Assembly (NCBI GenBank): GCA_030998225.1
Contig: JAPYXD010000755.1
Span: 2,604,001-2,668,000, forward strand
Source: Diplolepis rosae
Taxonomy: Eukaryota; Arthropoda; Insecta; Hymenoptera; Diplolepididae
Direction of reading: 5' to 3'
DNA: 64,000 nucleotides
The notes under the pieces were generated by a model, which was not told the DNA's origin, made no database searches, and was given only the letters and a program-made list of their open reading frames with translations. The translations under genes were made by a program, and so were the position numbers. This document shows, piece by piece, positions 21,675-36,400 of the stretch (position 1 is its first letter; each line of letters starts with the position of its first letter).

Positions 21675-24600
21675 ACGTATAAAAATCGCATTTCTTTTAA
21701 AGGTACCACTCGCGTATGTACGTTATTATGTAGCGTTAATTAAGTAAAGAATGTATTCATAATTTTAAACCGGCGTTGAATCAAAATATTTCTCAATTGC
21801 TTTAAATCAGCGAGAAGTATTAGCGTATGTAATATAGTGAACGCTTCGCGGCTTGTTAATGCGATTTAATATTCACATCGAACTAACGTTGAGCAATCTC
21901 ACATAAGATACGTTAACTGTTAACAAAAGTCGTATTTATTTCATAAGTAAAACTCGCGTGTATAAATTTTATGTAGCGTTGAGAATGTGTTTAAAGAATC
22001 CATCATTTGATAAACGACACGGGGCGCGAAATTCAAAATTCTCAGAGATTATATTCCGCGAGAAATATTCGCGTATGTAATATATTGAACGCTTCGCGGC
22101 TTGTTTATGCGAAAATATGTTCACATAGGACTAATCCTGACGAATCTCATATATGAGACGTTAAATATACATAAAAATCGTATTTATTTCCCAAAAGTAA
22201 ACTCGCGTGTACAAATTTTAATGTAGCGTTGAGTACCTGTTGAAAGAATCCACCATTAGGTAAACGGCACGGGGCGCGAAACTCAAAAATCTAGAAGATT
22301 ATATTCCGCGAAAAGTATTCGTGTATTTAATATGTAGAATGCTTTGCGGCTTGTTTATGCAAATTGATGTTCATATAGGACCAATTGTGATGAATCTCAT
22401 ATGTAAGACGTTAAATATAGATAAAAATCGTATTTATTTCCCAAAAGTGAACTCGCGTGTAAAAATTTTAATGTAGCGTTGAGTACCTGTTGAAAGAATC
22501 CATCATTCGGTAAACGGCACGGGGCACTAAACTCAAAAACCTCGGAGATTATATTCCGTGAAAAGTATTCGCGTATTTAATATATAGAATGCTTTGCGGC
22601 TTGTTTATGCAAATTGATGTTCACATAGGACCAATCCTGATGAATCTCATATGTAAGACGTTAAATATAGTTAAAAATGTTATTTATTTCCCTAAAGTGA
22701 ACTCGCGTGTAAAAATTTTAATGTAGCGTTGAGTACCTGTTGAAAGAATCCATCATTCGGTAAACGGCACGGGGCGCGAAACTCAAAAATCTCGGAGACT
22801 ATATTCCGCGAAAAATATTCGCGTATGTAATATATTGAACGCTTCGCGGCTTGTTTATGCGAATATATGTTCACATAGGACTAATCCTGACGAATCTCAT
22901 ATATGAGACGTTAAATATACATTAAAATCGTATTTATTTCCCAAAAGTAAACTCGCGTGTAAAAATTTTAATGTAGCGTTGAGTACCTGTTGAAAGAATC
23001 CACCATTAGGTAAACGGCACGGGGCGCGAAACTCAAAAATCTAGAAGATTATATTCCGCGAAAAGTATTCGTGTATTTAATATGTAGAATGCTTTGCGGC
23101 TTGTTTATGCAAATTGATGTTCATATAGGACCAATTGTGATGAATCTCATATGTAAGACGTTAAATATAGATAAAAATCGTATTAATTTCGAAAGTAAAC
23201 TCGCGTGTATAAATTTTATGTAGCGTTGAGGAACGTGTTTAGAGAATCCATCATTTGATAAACGACACAGGGCGCGAAATTCAAAATTCTCAGAGATTAT
23301 ATTCCGCGAGAAATATTCGCGTATGTAATATATTGAACGCTTCGCGGCTTGTTTATGCGAATATATGTTCACATAGGACTAATCCTGAAGAATCTCATAT
23401 ATGAGACGTTAAATATACATAAAAATCGTATTTATTTCCCAAAAGTAAACTCGCGTGTAAAAATTTTAATGTAGCGTTGAGTACCTGTTGAAAGAATCCA
23501 TCATTCGGTAAACGGCACGGGGCGCGAAACTCAAAAATCTCGGAGATTATATTCTGCGAAAAGTATTCGCGTATGTAATATATTGAACGCTTCGCGGCTT
23601 GTTTATGCGAATATATGTTCACATAGGACTAATCCTGACGAATCTCATATATGAGACGTTAAATATACATTAAAATCGTATTAATTTCGAAAGTAAACTC
23701 GCGTGTATAAATTTTATGTAGCGTTGAGTACCTGTTGAAAGAATCCACCATTAGGTAAACGGCACGGGGCGCGAAACTCAAAAATCTAGAAGATTATATT
23801 ACGCGAAAAGTATTCGCGTATTTAATATATAGAAAGCTTTGTGGCTTGTTTATGCAAATTGATGTTCACATGGGACCAATCCTGATGAATCTCATATGTA
23901 AGACGTTAAATATAGATAAAAATCGTATTTATTTCCAAAAGTGAACTCGCGTGTAAAAATTTTAATGTAGCCTTGAGTACCTGTTGAAAGAATCCATCAT
24001 TCGGTAAACGGCACGGGGCGCGAAACTCAAAAATCTCGGAGACTATATTCCGCGAAAAGTATTCGCGTATGTAATATATTGAACGCTTCGCGGCTTGTTT
24101 ATGCGAATATATGTTCACATAGGACTAATCCTGACGAATCTCATATATGAGACGTTAAATATACATTAAAATCGTATTTATTTCCCAAAAGTAAACTCGC
24201 GTGTAAAAAATTTTAATGTAGCGTTGAGCACCTGTTGAAAGAATCCACCATTAGGTAAACGGCACGGGGCACGAAACTCAAAAATCTAGAAGATTATATT
24301 CCGCGAAAAGTATTCGTGTATTTAATATGTAGAATGCTTTGCGGCTTGTTTATGCAAATTGATGTTCACATAGGACCAATTCTGATGAATCTCATATGTG
24401 AGACGTTAAATATACATAAAAATCGTATTTATTTCCCAAAAGTAAACTCGCGTGTAAAAATTTTAATGTAGCGTTGAGTACCTGTTGAAAGAATCCATCA
24501 TTCGGTAAACGGCACGGGGCACTAAACTCAAAAATCTCGGAGATTATATTCTGTGAAAAGTATTCGCGTATTTAATATATAGAATGCTTTGCGGCTTGTT

Positions 24601-27600
24601 TATGCAAATTGATGTTCACATAGGACCAATCCTGATGAATCTCATATGTAAGACGTTAAATATAGATAAAAATCGTATTTATTTCCCAAAAGTGAACTCG
24701 CGTGTAAAAATTTTAATGTAGCGTTGAGTACCTGTTGAAAGAATCCATCATTCGGTAAACGGCACGGGGCGCGAAATTCAAAAATCTCGGAGATTATATT
24801 CCGCGAAAAATATTCGCGTATGTAATATATTGAACGCTTCGCGGCTTGTTTATGCGAATATATGTTCACATAGGACTAATCCTGACGAATCTCATATATG
24901 AGACGTTAAATATACATTAAAATCGTATTTATTTCCCAAAAGTAAACTCGCGTGTAAAAATTTTAATGTAGCGTTGAGTACCTGTTGAAAGAATCCACCA
25001 TTAGGTAAACGGCACGGGGCGCGAAACTCAAAAATCTAGAAGATTATATTCCGCGAAAAGTATTCGTGTATTTAATATGTAGAATGCTTTGCGGCTTGTT
25101 TATGCAAATTGATGTTCATATAGGACCAATTGTGATGAATCTCATATGTAAGACGTTAAATATAGATAAAAATCGTATTAATTTCGAAAGTAAACTCGCG
25201 TGTATAAATTTTATGTAGCGTTGAGGAACGTGTTTAGAGAATCCATCATTTGATAAACGACACAGGGCGCGAAATTCAAAATTCTCAGAGATTATATTCC
25301 GCGAGAAATATTCGCGTATGTAATATATTGAACGCTTCGCGGCTTGTTTATGCGAATATATGTTCACATAGGACTAATCCTGAAGAATCTCATATATGAG
25401 ACGTTAAATATACATAAAAATCGTATTTATTTCCCAAAAGTAAACTCGCGTGTAAAAATTTTAATGTAGCGTTGAGTACCTGTTGAAAGAATCCATCATT
25501 CGGTAAACGGCACGGGGCGCGAAACTCAAAAATCTAGAAGACTATATTCCGCGATAAATATTCGCGTATGTAATCTATTGAACGCTTCGCGGCTTGTTTA
25601 TGCGAATATATGTTCACATAGGACTAATCCTGACGAATCTCATATATGAGACGTTAAATATACATTAAAATCGTATTTATTTCCCAAAAGTAAACTCGCG
25701 TGTAAAAAATTTTAATGTAGCGTTGAGCACCTGTTGAAAGAATCCACCATTAGGTAAACGGCACGGGGCGCGAAACTCAAAAATCTAGAAGATTATATTC
25801 CGCGAAAAGTATTCGTGTATTTAATATGTAGAAAGCTTTGTGGCTTGTTTATGCAAATTGATGTTCACATGGGACCAATCCTGATGAATCTCATATGTAA
25901 GACGTTAAATATAGATAAAAATCGTATTTATTTCCAAAAGTGAACTCGCGTGTAAAAATTTTAATGTAGCCTTGAGTACCTGTTGAAAGAATCCATCATT
26001 CGGTAAACGGCACGGGGCGCGAAACTCAAAAATCTCGGAGACTATATTCCGCGAAAAATATTCGCGTATGTAATATATTGAACGCTTCGCGGCTTGTTTA
26101 TGCGAATATATGTTCACATAGGACTAATCCTGACGAATCTCATATATGAGACGTTAAATATACATTAAAATCGTATTTATTTCCCAAAAGTAAACTCGCG
26201 TGTAAAAAATTTTAATGTAGCGTTGAGCACCTGTTGAAAGAATCCACCATTAGGTAAACGGCACGGGGCACGAAACTCAAAAATCTAGAAGATTATATTC
26301 CGCGAAAAGTATTCGCGTATTTAATATGTAGAATGCTTTGCGGCTTGTTTATGCAAATTGATGTTCACATAGGACCAATTCTGATGAATCTCATATGTGA
26401 GACGTTAAATATACATAAAAATCGTATTTATTTCCCAAAAGTAAACTCGCGTGTAAAAATTTTAATGTAGCGTTGAGTACCTGTTGAAAGAATCCATCAT
26501 TCGGTAAACGGCACGGGGCGCAAAACTCAAAAATCTCGGAGATTATATTCCGTGAAAAGTATTCGCGTATTTAATATTTAGAATGCTTTGCGGCTTGTTT
26601 ATGCAAATTGATGTTCACATAGGACCAATCCTGATGAATCTCATATGTAAGACGTTAAATATAGTTAAAAATCCCATTTATTTCCCAAAAGTGAACTCGC
26701 GTGTAAAAATTTTAATGTAGCGTTGAGTACCTGTTGAAAGAATCCATCATTCGGTAAACGGCACGGGGCGCGAAACTCAAAAATCTCGGAGACTATATTC
26801 CGCGAAAAATATTCGCGTATGTAATATATTGAACGCTTCGCGGCTTGTTTATGCGAATATATGTTCACATAGGACTAATCCTGACGAATCTCATATATGA
26901 GACGTTAAATATACATTAAAATCGTATTTATTTCCCAAAAGTAAACTCGCGTGTAAAAAATTTTAATGTAGCGTTGAGTACCTGTTGAAAGAATCCACCA
27001 TTAGGTAAACGGCACGGGGCGCGAAACTCAAAAATCTAGAAGATTATATTCCGCGAAAAGTATTCGTGTATTTAATATGTAGAATGCTTTGCGGCTTGTT
27101 TATGCAAATTGATGTTCATATAGGACCAATTGTGATGAATCTCATATGTAAGACGTTAAATATAGATAAAAATCGTATTAATTTCGAAAGTAAACTCGCG
27201 TGTATAAATTTTATGTAGCGTTGAGGAACGTGTTTAGAGAATCCATCATTTGATAAACGACACAGGGCGCGAAATTCAAAATTCTCAGAGATTATATTCC
27301 GCGAGAAATATTCGCGTATGTAATATATTGAACGCTTCGCGGCTTGTTTATGCGAATATATGTTCACATAGGACTAATCCTGAAGAATCTCATATATGAG
27401 ACGTTAAATATACATAAAAATCGTATTTATTTCCCAAAAGTAAACTCGCGTGTAAAAATTTTAATGTAGCGTTGAGTACCTGTTGAAAGAATCCATCATT
27501 CGGTAAACGGCACGGGGCGCGAAACTCAAAAATCTAGAAGACTATATTCCGCGAAAAATATTCGCGTATGTAATATATTGAACGCTTCGCGGCTTGTTTA

Positions 27601-30600
27601 TGCGAATATATGTTCACATAGGACTAATCCTGACGAATCTCATATATGAGACGTTAAATATACATTAAAATCGTATTTATTTCCCAAAAGTAAACTCGCG
27701 TGTAAAAAATTTTAATGTAGCGTTGAGCACCTGTTGAAAGAATCCACCATTAGGTAAACGGCACGGGGCGCGAAACTCAAAAATCTAGAAGATTATATTC
27801 CGCGAAAAGTATTCGTGTATTTAATATATAGAAAGCTTTGTGGCTTGTTTATGCAAATTGATGTTCACATGGGACCAATCCTGATGAATCTCATATGTAA
27901 GACGTTAAATATAGATAAAAATCGTATTTATTTCCAAAAGTGAACTCGCGTGTAAAAATTTTAATGTAGCCTTGAGTACCTGTTGAAAGAATCCATCATT
28001 CGGTAAACGGCACGGTGCGCGAAACTCAAAAATCTCGGAGACTATATTCCGCGAAAAATATTCGCGTATGTAATATATTGAACGCTTCGCGGCTTGTTTA
28101 TGCGAATATATGTTCACATAGGACTAATCCTGACGAATCTCATATATGAGACGTTAAATATACATTAAAATCGTATTTATTTCCCAAAAGTAAACTCGCG
28201 TGTAAAAAATTTTAATGTAGCGTTGAGCACCTGTTGAAAGAATCCACCATTAGGTAAACGGCACGGGGCGCGAAACTCAAAAATCTAGAAGATTATATTC
28301 CGCGAAAAGTATTCGTGTATTTAATATGTAGAATGCTTTGCGGCTTGTTTATGCAAATTGATGTTCACATAGGACCAATTCTGATGAATCTCATATGTGA
28401 GACGTTAAATATACATAAAAATCGTATTTATTTCCCAAAAGTAAACTCGCGTGTAAAAATTTTAATGTAGCGTTGAGTACCTGTTAAAAGAATCCATCAT
28501 TCGGTAAACGGCACGGGGCACTAAACTCAAAAAATCTCGGAGATTATATTCCGTGAAAAGTATTCGCGTATTTAATATATAGAATGCTTTGCGGCTTGTT
28601 TATGCAAATTGATGTTCACATAGGACCAATCCTGATGAATCTCATATGTAAGACGTTAAATATAGTTAAAAATCCCATTTATTTCCCAAAAGTGAACTCG
28701 CGTGTAAAAATTTTAATGTAGCGTTGAGTACCTGTTGAAAGAATCCATCATTCGGTAAACGGCACGGGGCGCGAAACTCAAAAATCTCGGAGACTATATT
28801 CCGCGAAAAATATTCGCGTATGTAATATATTGAACGCTTCGCGGCTTGTTTATGCGAATATATGTTCACATAGGACTAATCCTGACGAATCTCATATATG
28901 AGACGTTAAATATACATTAAAATCGTATTTATTTCCCAAAAGTAAACTCGCGTGTAAAAATTTTAATGTAGCGTTGAGTACCTGTTGAAAGAATCCACCA
29001 TTAGGTAAACGGCACGGGGCGCGAAACTCAAAAATCTAGAAGATTATATTCCGCGAAAAGTATTCGTGTATTTAATATGTAGAATGCTTTGCGGCTTGTT
29101 TATGCAAATTGATGTTCATATAGGACCAATTGTGATGAATCTCATATGTAAGACGTTAAATATAGATAAAAATCGTATTAATTTCGAAAGTAAACTCGCG
29201 TGTATAAATTTTATGTAGCGTTGAGGAACGTGTTTAGAGAATCCATCATTTGATAAACGACACAGGGCGCGAAATTCAAAATTCTCAGAGATTATATTCC
29301 GCGAGAAATATTCGCGTATGTAATATATTGAACGCTTCGCGGCTTGTTTATGCGAATATATGTTCACATAGGACTAATCCTGAAGAATCTCATATATGAG
29401 ACGTTAAATATACATAAAAATCGTATTTATTTCCCAAAAGTAAACTCGCGTGTAAAAATTTTAATGTAGCGTTGAGTACCTGTTGAAAGAATCCATCATT
29501 CGGTAAACGGCACGGGGCGCGAAACTCAAAAATCTAGGAGAATATATTCCGCGAAAAATATTCGCGTATGTAATATATTGAACGCTTCGCGGCTTGTTTA
29601 TGCGAATATATGTTCACATAGGACTAATCCTGACGAATCTCATATATGAGACGTTAAATATACATTAAAATCGTATTAATTTCGCAAAAGTAAACTCGCG
29701 TGTAAAAAATTTTAATGTAGCGTTGAGTACCTGTTGAAAGAATCCACCATTAGGTAAACGGCACGGGGCGCGAAACTCAAAAATCTAGAAGATTATATTC
29801 CGCGAAAAGTATTCGCGTATTTAATATATAGAATGCTTTGCGGCTTGTTTATGCAAATTGATGTTCACATGGGACCAATCCTGATGAATCTCATATGTAA
29901 GACGTTAAATATAGATAAAAATCGTATTTATTTCCAAAAGTGAACTCGCGTGTAAAAATTTTAATGTAGCCTTGAGTACCTGTTGAAAGAATCCATCATT
30001 CGGTAAACGGCACGGTGCGCGAAACTCAAAAATCTCGGAGACTATATTCCGCGAAAAATATTCGCGTATGTAATATATTGAACGCTTCGCGGCTTGTTTA
30101 TGCGAATATATGTTCACATAGGACTAATCCTGACGAATCTCATATATGAGACGTTAAATATACATTAAAATCGTATTTATTTCGCAAAAAGTAAACTCGC
30201 GTGTAAAAAATTTTAATGTAGCGTTGAGTACCTGTTGAAAGAATCCACCATTAGGTAAACGGCACGGGGCACGAAACTCAAAAATCTAGAAGATTATATT
30301 CCGCGAAAAGTATTCGCGTATTTAATATGTAGAATGCTTTGCGGCTTGTTTATGCAAATTGATGTTCACATAGGACCAATTCTGATGAATCTCATATGTG
30401 AGACGTTAAATATACATAAAAATCGTATTTATTTCCCAAAAGTAAACTCGCGTGTAAAAATTTTAATGTAGCGTTGAGTACCTGTTGAAAGAATCCATCA
30501 TTCGGTAAACGGCACGGGGCACCAAACTCAAAAATCTCGGAGATTATATTCCGCGAAAAGTATTCGCGTATTTAATATATAGAATGCTTTGCGGCTTGTT

Positions 30601-33222
30601 TATGCAAATTGATGTTCACATAGGACCAATTGTGATGAATCTCATATGTAAGACGTTAAATATAGATAAAAATCGTATTTATTTCCCTAAAGTGAACTCG
30701 CGTGTAAAAATTTTAATGTAGCGTTGAGTACCTGTTGAAAGAATCCATCATTCGGTAAACGGCACGGTGCGCGAAACTCAAAAATCTCGGAGACTATATT
30801 CCGCGAAAAATATTCGCGTATGTAATATATTGAACGCTTCGCGGCTTGTTTATGCGAATATATGTTCACATAGGACTAATCCTGACGAATCTCATATATG
30901 AGACGTTAAATATACATTAAAATCGTATTTATTTCCCAAAAGTAAACTCGCGTGTAAAAATTTTAATGTAGCGTTGAGTACCTGTTGAAAGAATCCACCA
31001 TTAGGTAAACGGCACGAGGCGCGAAATTCAAAAATCTAGAAGATTATATTCCGCGAAAAGTATTCGTGTATTTAATATGTAGAATGCTTTGCGGCTTGAT
31101 TATGCAAATTGATGTTCATATAGGACCAATTGTGATGAATCTCATATGTAAGACGTTAAATATAGATAAAAATCGTATTAATTTCGAAAGTAAACTCGCG
31201 TGTATAAATTTTATGTAGCGTTGAGGAACGTGTTTAGAGAATCCATCATTTGATAAACGACACAGGGCGCGAAATTCAAAATTCTCAGAGATTATATTCC
31301 GCGAGAAATATTCGCGTATGTAATATATTGAACGCTTCGCGGCTTGTTTATGCGAATATATGTTCACATAGGACTAATCCTGAAGAATCTCATATATGAG
31401 ACGTTAAATATACATAAAAATCGTATTTATTTCCCAAAAGTAAACTCGCGTGTAAAAATTTTAATGTAGCGTTGAGTACCTGTTGAAAGAATCCATCATT
31501 CGGTAAACGGCACGGGGCGCGAAACTCAAAAATCTAGAAGATTATATTCCGCGAAAAGTATTCGTGTATTTAATATGTAGAATGCTTTGCGGCTTGTTTA
31601 TGCAAATTGATGTTCATATAGGACCAATTGTGATGAATCTCATATGTAAGACGTTAAATATACATATAAATCGTATTTATTTCCCAAAAGTAAACTCGCG
31701 TGTAAAAATTTTAATGTAGCGTTGAGTACCTGTTGAAAGAATCCATCATTCGGTAAACGGCACGGGGCGCGAAACTCAAAAATCTCGGAGATTATATTCC
31801 GCGAAAAGTATTCGCGTATGTAATATATTGAACGCTTCGCGGCTTGTTTATGCGAATATATGTTCATATTGGACCAATTGTGATGAATCTCATATGTAAG
31901 ACGTTAAATATAGATAAAAATCGTATTTATTTCCCTAAAGTGAACTCGCGTGTAAAAATTTTAATGTAGCGTTGAGTACCTGTTGAAAGAATCCACCATT
32001 AGGTAAACGGCACGAGGCGCGAAATTCAAAAATCTAGAAGATTATATTCCGCGAAAAGTATTCGTGTATTTAATATGTAGAATGCTTTGCGGCTTGTTTA
32101 TGCAAATTGATGTTCATATAGGACCAATTCTGATGAATCTCATATGTAAGACGTTAAATATACATAAAAATCGTATTTATTTCCCAAAAGTAAACTCGCG
32201 TGTAAAAATTTTAATGTAGCGTTGAGTACCTGTTGAAAGAATCCATCATTCGGTAAACGGCACGGGGCGCGAAACTCAAAAATCTCGGAGATTATATTCC
32301 GTGAAAAGTATTCGCGTATTTAATATATAGAATGCTTTGCGGCTTGTTTATGCAAATTGATGTTCACATAGGACCAATCCTGATGAATCTCATATGTAAG
32401 ACGTTAAATATAGTTAAAAATCGTATTTATTTCCCAAAAGTGAACTCGCGTGTAAAAATTTTAATGTAGCGTTGAGTACCTGTTGAAAGAATCCATCATT
32501 CGGTAAACGGCATGGGGCGCGAAACTCAAAAATCTCGGAGATTATATTCCGCGAAAAGTATTCGCGTATGTAATATATTGAACGCTTCGCGGCTTGTTTA
32601 TGCGAATATATGTTCACATAGGACTAATCCTGACGAATCTCATATATGAGACGTTAAATATACATTAAAATCGTATTTATTTCCCAAAAGTAAACTCGCG
32701 TGTAAAAATTTTAATGTAGCGTTGAGTACCTGTTGAAAGAATCCATCATTCGGTAAACGGCACGGGGCGCGAAACTCAAAAATCTCGGAGATTATATTCC
32801 GTGAAAAGTATTCGCGTATTTAATATATAGAATGCTTTGCGGCTTGTTTATGCAAATTGATGTTCACATAGGACCAATCCTGATGAATCTCATATGTAAG
32901 ACGTTAAATATAGTTAAAAATCGTATTTATTTCCCAAAAGTAAACTCGCGTGTAAAAATTTTAATGTAGCGTTGAGTACCTGTTGAAAGAATCCATCATT
33001 CGGTAAACGGCACGGAGCGCGAAATTCCAAAATATAGGAGACTATATTCCGCGAAAAGTATTCGCGTATTTAATATATAGAATGCTTTGCGGCTTGTTTA
33101 TGCAAATTGATGTTCACATAGGACCAATCCTGATGAATCTCATATGTAAGACGTTAAATATAGTTAAAAATCGTATTTATTTCCCAAAAGTGAACTCGCG
33201 TGTAAAAATTTTAATGTAGCGT
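21675..33222 (-). repeat. 250-bp satellite array, inverted copy (about 46 monomers)
   Basis: Monomers are marked by GCGGCTTGTTTATGC every 247-250 bp. Each contains the palindrome CTCATATATGAG or a close relative, and a GCGAA(T/A)A...CGCG hairpin. Several monomer types alternate in order. From about 23.1 kb the pattern repeats with a 2,000-bp period (equivalent points at 23,121, 25,116, 27,116, 29,116 and 31,116), giving an eight-monomer higher-order repeat. Short open frames in each monomer are repeat by-products. Confidence 0.9.
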
Positions 33223-33439
33223 ACTTTTTTATCAATTCATTTATTCCTGGCAATTTCCAATTAAATATTATATCGGACACCGTTTATATGAGGAATAAAT
33301 GATGATATATATAAATAAAAAATATTATAAATAAATAATAATAATTATTATAAATAATTATAAATATTATGTATAGGCCACTAAACGCTCGACTTATACC
33401 TGTTAATATTTCTTTTAATATAAAATCAATTAACGTCTC

Positions 33440-36400
33440 ATATATACGATTGGTCAACGATAGTCCGTTGAGAATATTAAATTGCATGAACCAGCCGCGA
33501 AGCGTTCCATATATTACATACGCGAATACTTCTCGCGGAATATAATCTCCGAGATTTTTGAATTTCGCGCGCCGTATCGTTTTTAAAAAATGATGAATTC
33601 TTACAACGGGTTCTCAACGCTACATTAAATTTATACACGTGAGTTTACTTTTGGAAATAAATACGATTTTAGGTATAATTAACGTCTCATATATGAGATT
33701 CATCAGGACTAGTCCAATGGGAACATCAATTCACATAAACAAGCCGCGACGCGTTCAATATATTACATACGCGAATATTTCTCGCAGAATATAATCTCGG
33801 AGAATTTTGAATTTCGCGCCCCGTGTCGTTTATCAAATGATGGATTCTTTCAACAGGTACTCAGCGCTTAATAATATTTATTCACGCGAGTTTACTTTTG
33901 CAAATAAGTACGATTTTTATCTATATTTAACGTCTTACATATGAGATTCATCAGGATTGGTCCTATGTGAACATCAATTTGCATAAACAAGCCGCAAAGC
34001 ATTCTACATATTAAATACGCGAATGCTTTTCGCGGAATATAATCTCCGAGATTTTTGAATTTCGCGCGCCGTATCGTTTTTAAAAAATGATGAATTCTTA
34101 CAACGGGTTCTCAACGCTACATTAAATTTATACACGTGAGTTTACTTTTGGAAATAAATACGATTTTAGGTATAATTAACGTCTCATATATGAGATTCAT
34201 CAGGACTAGTCCAATGAGAACATCAATTCACATAAACAAGCCGCAAAGCGTTCAATATATTACATACGCGAATACTTTTCGCGAAATATAATCTCCGAGA
34301 TTTTTGAGTTTCGCGCGCCGTATCGTTTTTAAAAAATGATGAATTCTTACAACGGGTTCTCAACGCTACATTAAATTTATACACGTGAGTTTACTTTTGG
34401 AAATAAATACGATTTTAGGTATAATTAACGTCTCATATATGAGATTCATCAGGACTAGTCCAATGGGAACATCAATTCACATAAACAAGCCGCGACGCGT
34501 TCAATATATTACATACGCGAATATTTCTCGCAGAATATAATCTCGGAGAATTTTCAATTTCGCGCCCCGTGTCGTTTATCAAATGATGGATTCTTTCAAC
34601 AGGTACTCAGCGCTTAATAATATTTATTCACGCGAGTTTACTTTTGCAAATAAGTACGATTTTTATCTATATTTAACGTCTTACATATGAGATTCATCAG
34701 GATTGGTCCTATGTGAACATCAATTTGCATAAACAAGCCGCAAAGCATTCTACATATTAAATACGCGAATGCTTTTCGCGGAATATAATCTCCGAGATTT
34801 TTGAGTTTCGCGCTCCGTATCGTTTTTAAAAAATGATGAATTCTTACAACGGGTTCTCAACGCTACATTAAATTTATACACGTGAGTTTACTTTTGGAAA
34901 TAAATACGATTTTAGGTATAATTAACGTCTCATATATGAGATTCAACAGGACTAGACCAATGGGAACATCAATTTGCATAAACAAGCCGCAAAGCGTTCA
35001 ATATATTACATACGCGAATACTTTTCGCGGAATATAATCTCCGAGATTTTTGAGTTTCGCCCCCCGTGCCGTTTACCGAATGATGGATTCTTTCAAGAGG
35101 TACTCAACGCTACATTAAAATTTTTACACGCGAGTTTACTTTTGGGAAATAAATACGATTTTTATGTATATTTAACGTCTCATATATGAGATTCGTCAGG
35201 ATTAGTCCTATGTGAACATATTTTCGCATAAACAAGCCGCGAAGCGTTCAATATATTACATACGCGAATATTTCTCGCGGAATATAATCTCTGAGAATTT
35301 TGAATTTCGCGCCCCGTGTCGTTTATCAAATGATGGATTCTTTAAACACATTCTCAACGCTACATAAAATTTATACACGCGAGTTTTACTTATGAAATAA
35401 ATACGACTTTTATTAACAGTTAACGTATCTTATGTGAGATTGCTCAACGTTAGTTCGATGCGAATATTAAATCGCATTAACAAGCCGCGAATCGTTCACT
35501 ACATTACATACGCTAATACTTCTCGCGGAATATAATCTCTGAGAATTTTGAATTTCGCGCCCTGTGTCGTTTATCAAATGATGGATTCTCTAAACACGTT
35601 CCTCAACGCTACATAAAATTTATACACGCGAGTTTACTTTCGGAAATAAATACGATTTTTATCTATATTTAACGTCTTACATATGAGATTCATCAGGATT
35701 GGTCCTATGTGAACATCAATTTGCATAAACAAGCCGCAAAGCATTCTACATATTAAATACGCGAATGCTTTTCGCGGAATATAATCTCCGAGATTTTTGA
35801 GTTTCGCGCTCCGTGCCGTTTACCGAATGATGGATTCTTTCAACAGGTACTCAACGCTACATTAAAATTTTCACACGCGAGTTTACTTTTGGAAATAAAT
35901 ACGATTTTATTTATATTTAACGTCTCATATATGAGATTGGTCAGGATTTGTCCTATGTGAACATCAATTCGCATAAACAAGCCGCAAAGCGTTCAATATA
36001 TTACGTACGCGAATACTTTTCGCGGAATATAGTCTCCGAGATTTTTGAGTTTCGCGCCCCGTGCCGCTTACCGAATGATGGATTCTTTCAACAGGTACTC
36101 AACGCTACATTAAAATTTTTAAACGCGGGTTCACTTTTGGGAAATAAATGGGATTTTTAACTATATTTAACGTCTTACATATGAGATTCATCAGGATTGG
36201 TCCTATGTGAACATCAATTTGCATAAACAAGCCGCAAAGCATTCTATATATTAAATACGCGAATACTTTTCACGGAATATAATCTCCGAGATTTTTGAGT
36301 TTAGTGCCCCGTGCCGTTTACCGAATGATGGATTCTTTCAACAGGTACTCAACGCTACATTAAAATTTTTACACGCGAGTTCACTTTTGGGAAATAAATA

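Larger units (their letters stand above)
20493..33222 (-). repeat. Inverted PLE arm
   Basis: Read on the minus strand, this arm starts inside a satellite monomer and runs through about 46 monomers. It then passes the array-end sequence (21,240-21,680) and the 5' region with hammerhead, and stops at 20,493. Homology with the plus-strand copy ends at 38,338, shortly before the reading frame. At 33,222/33,223 it abuts the start of pseudo-LTR A, so the two copies meet head to head. Confidence 0.8.
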
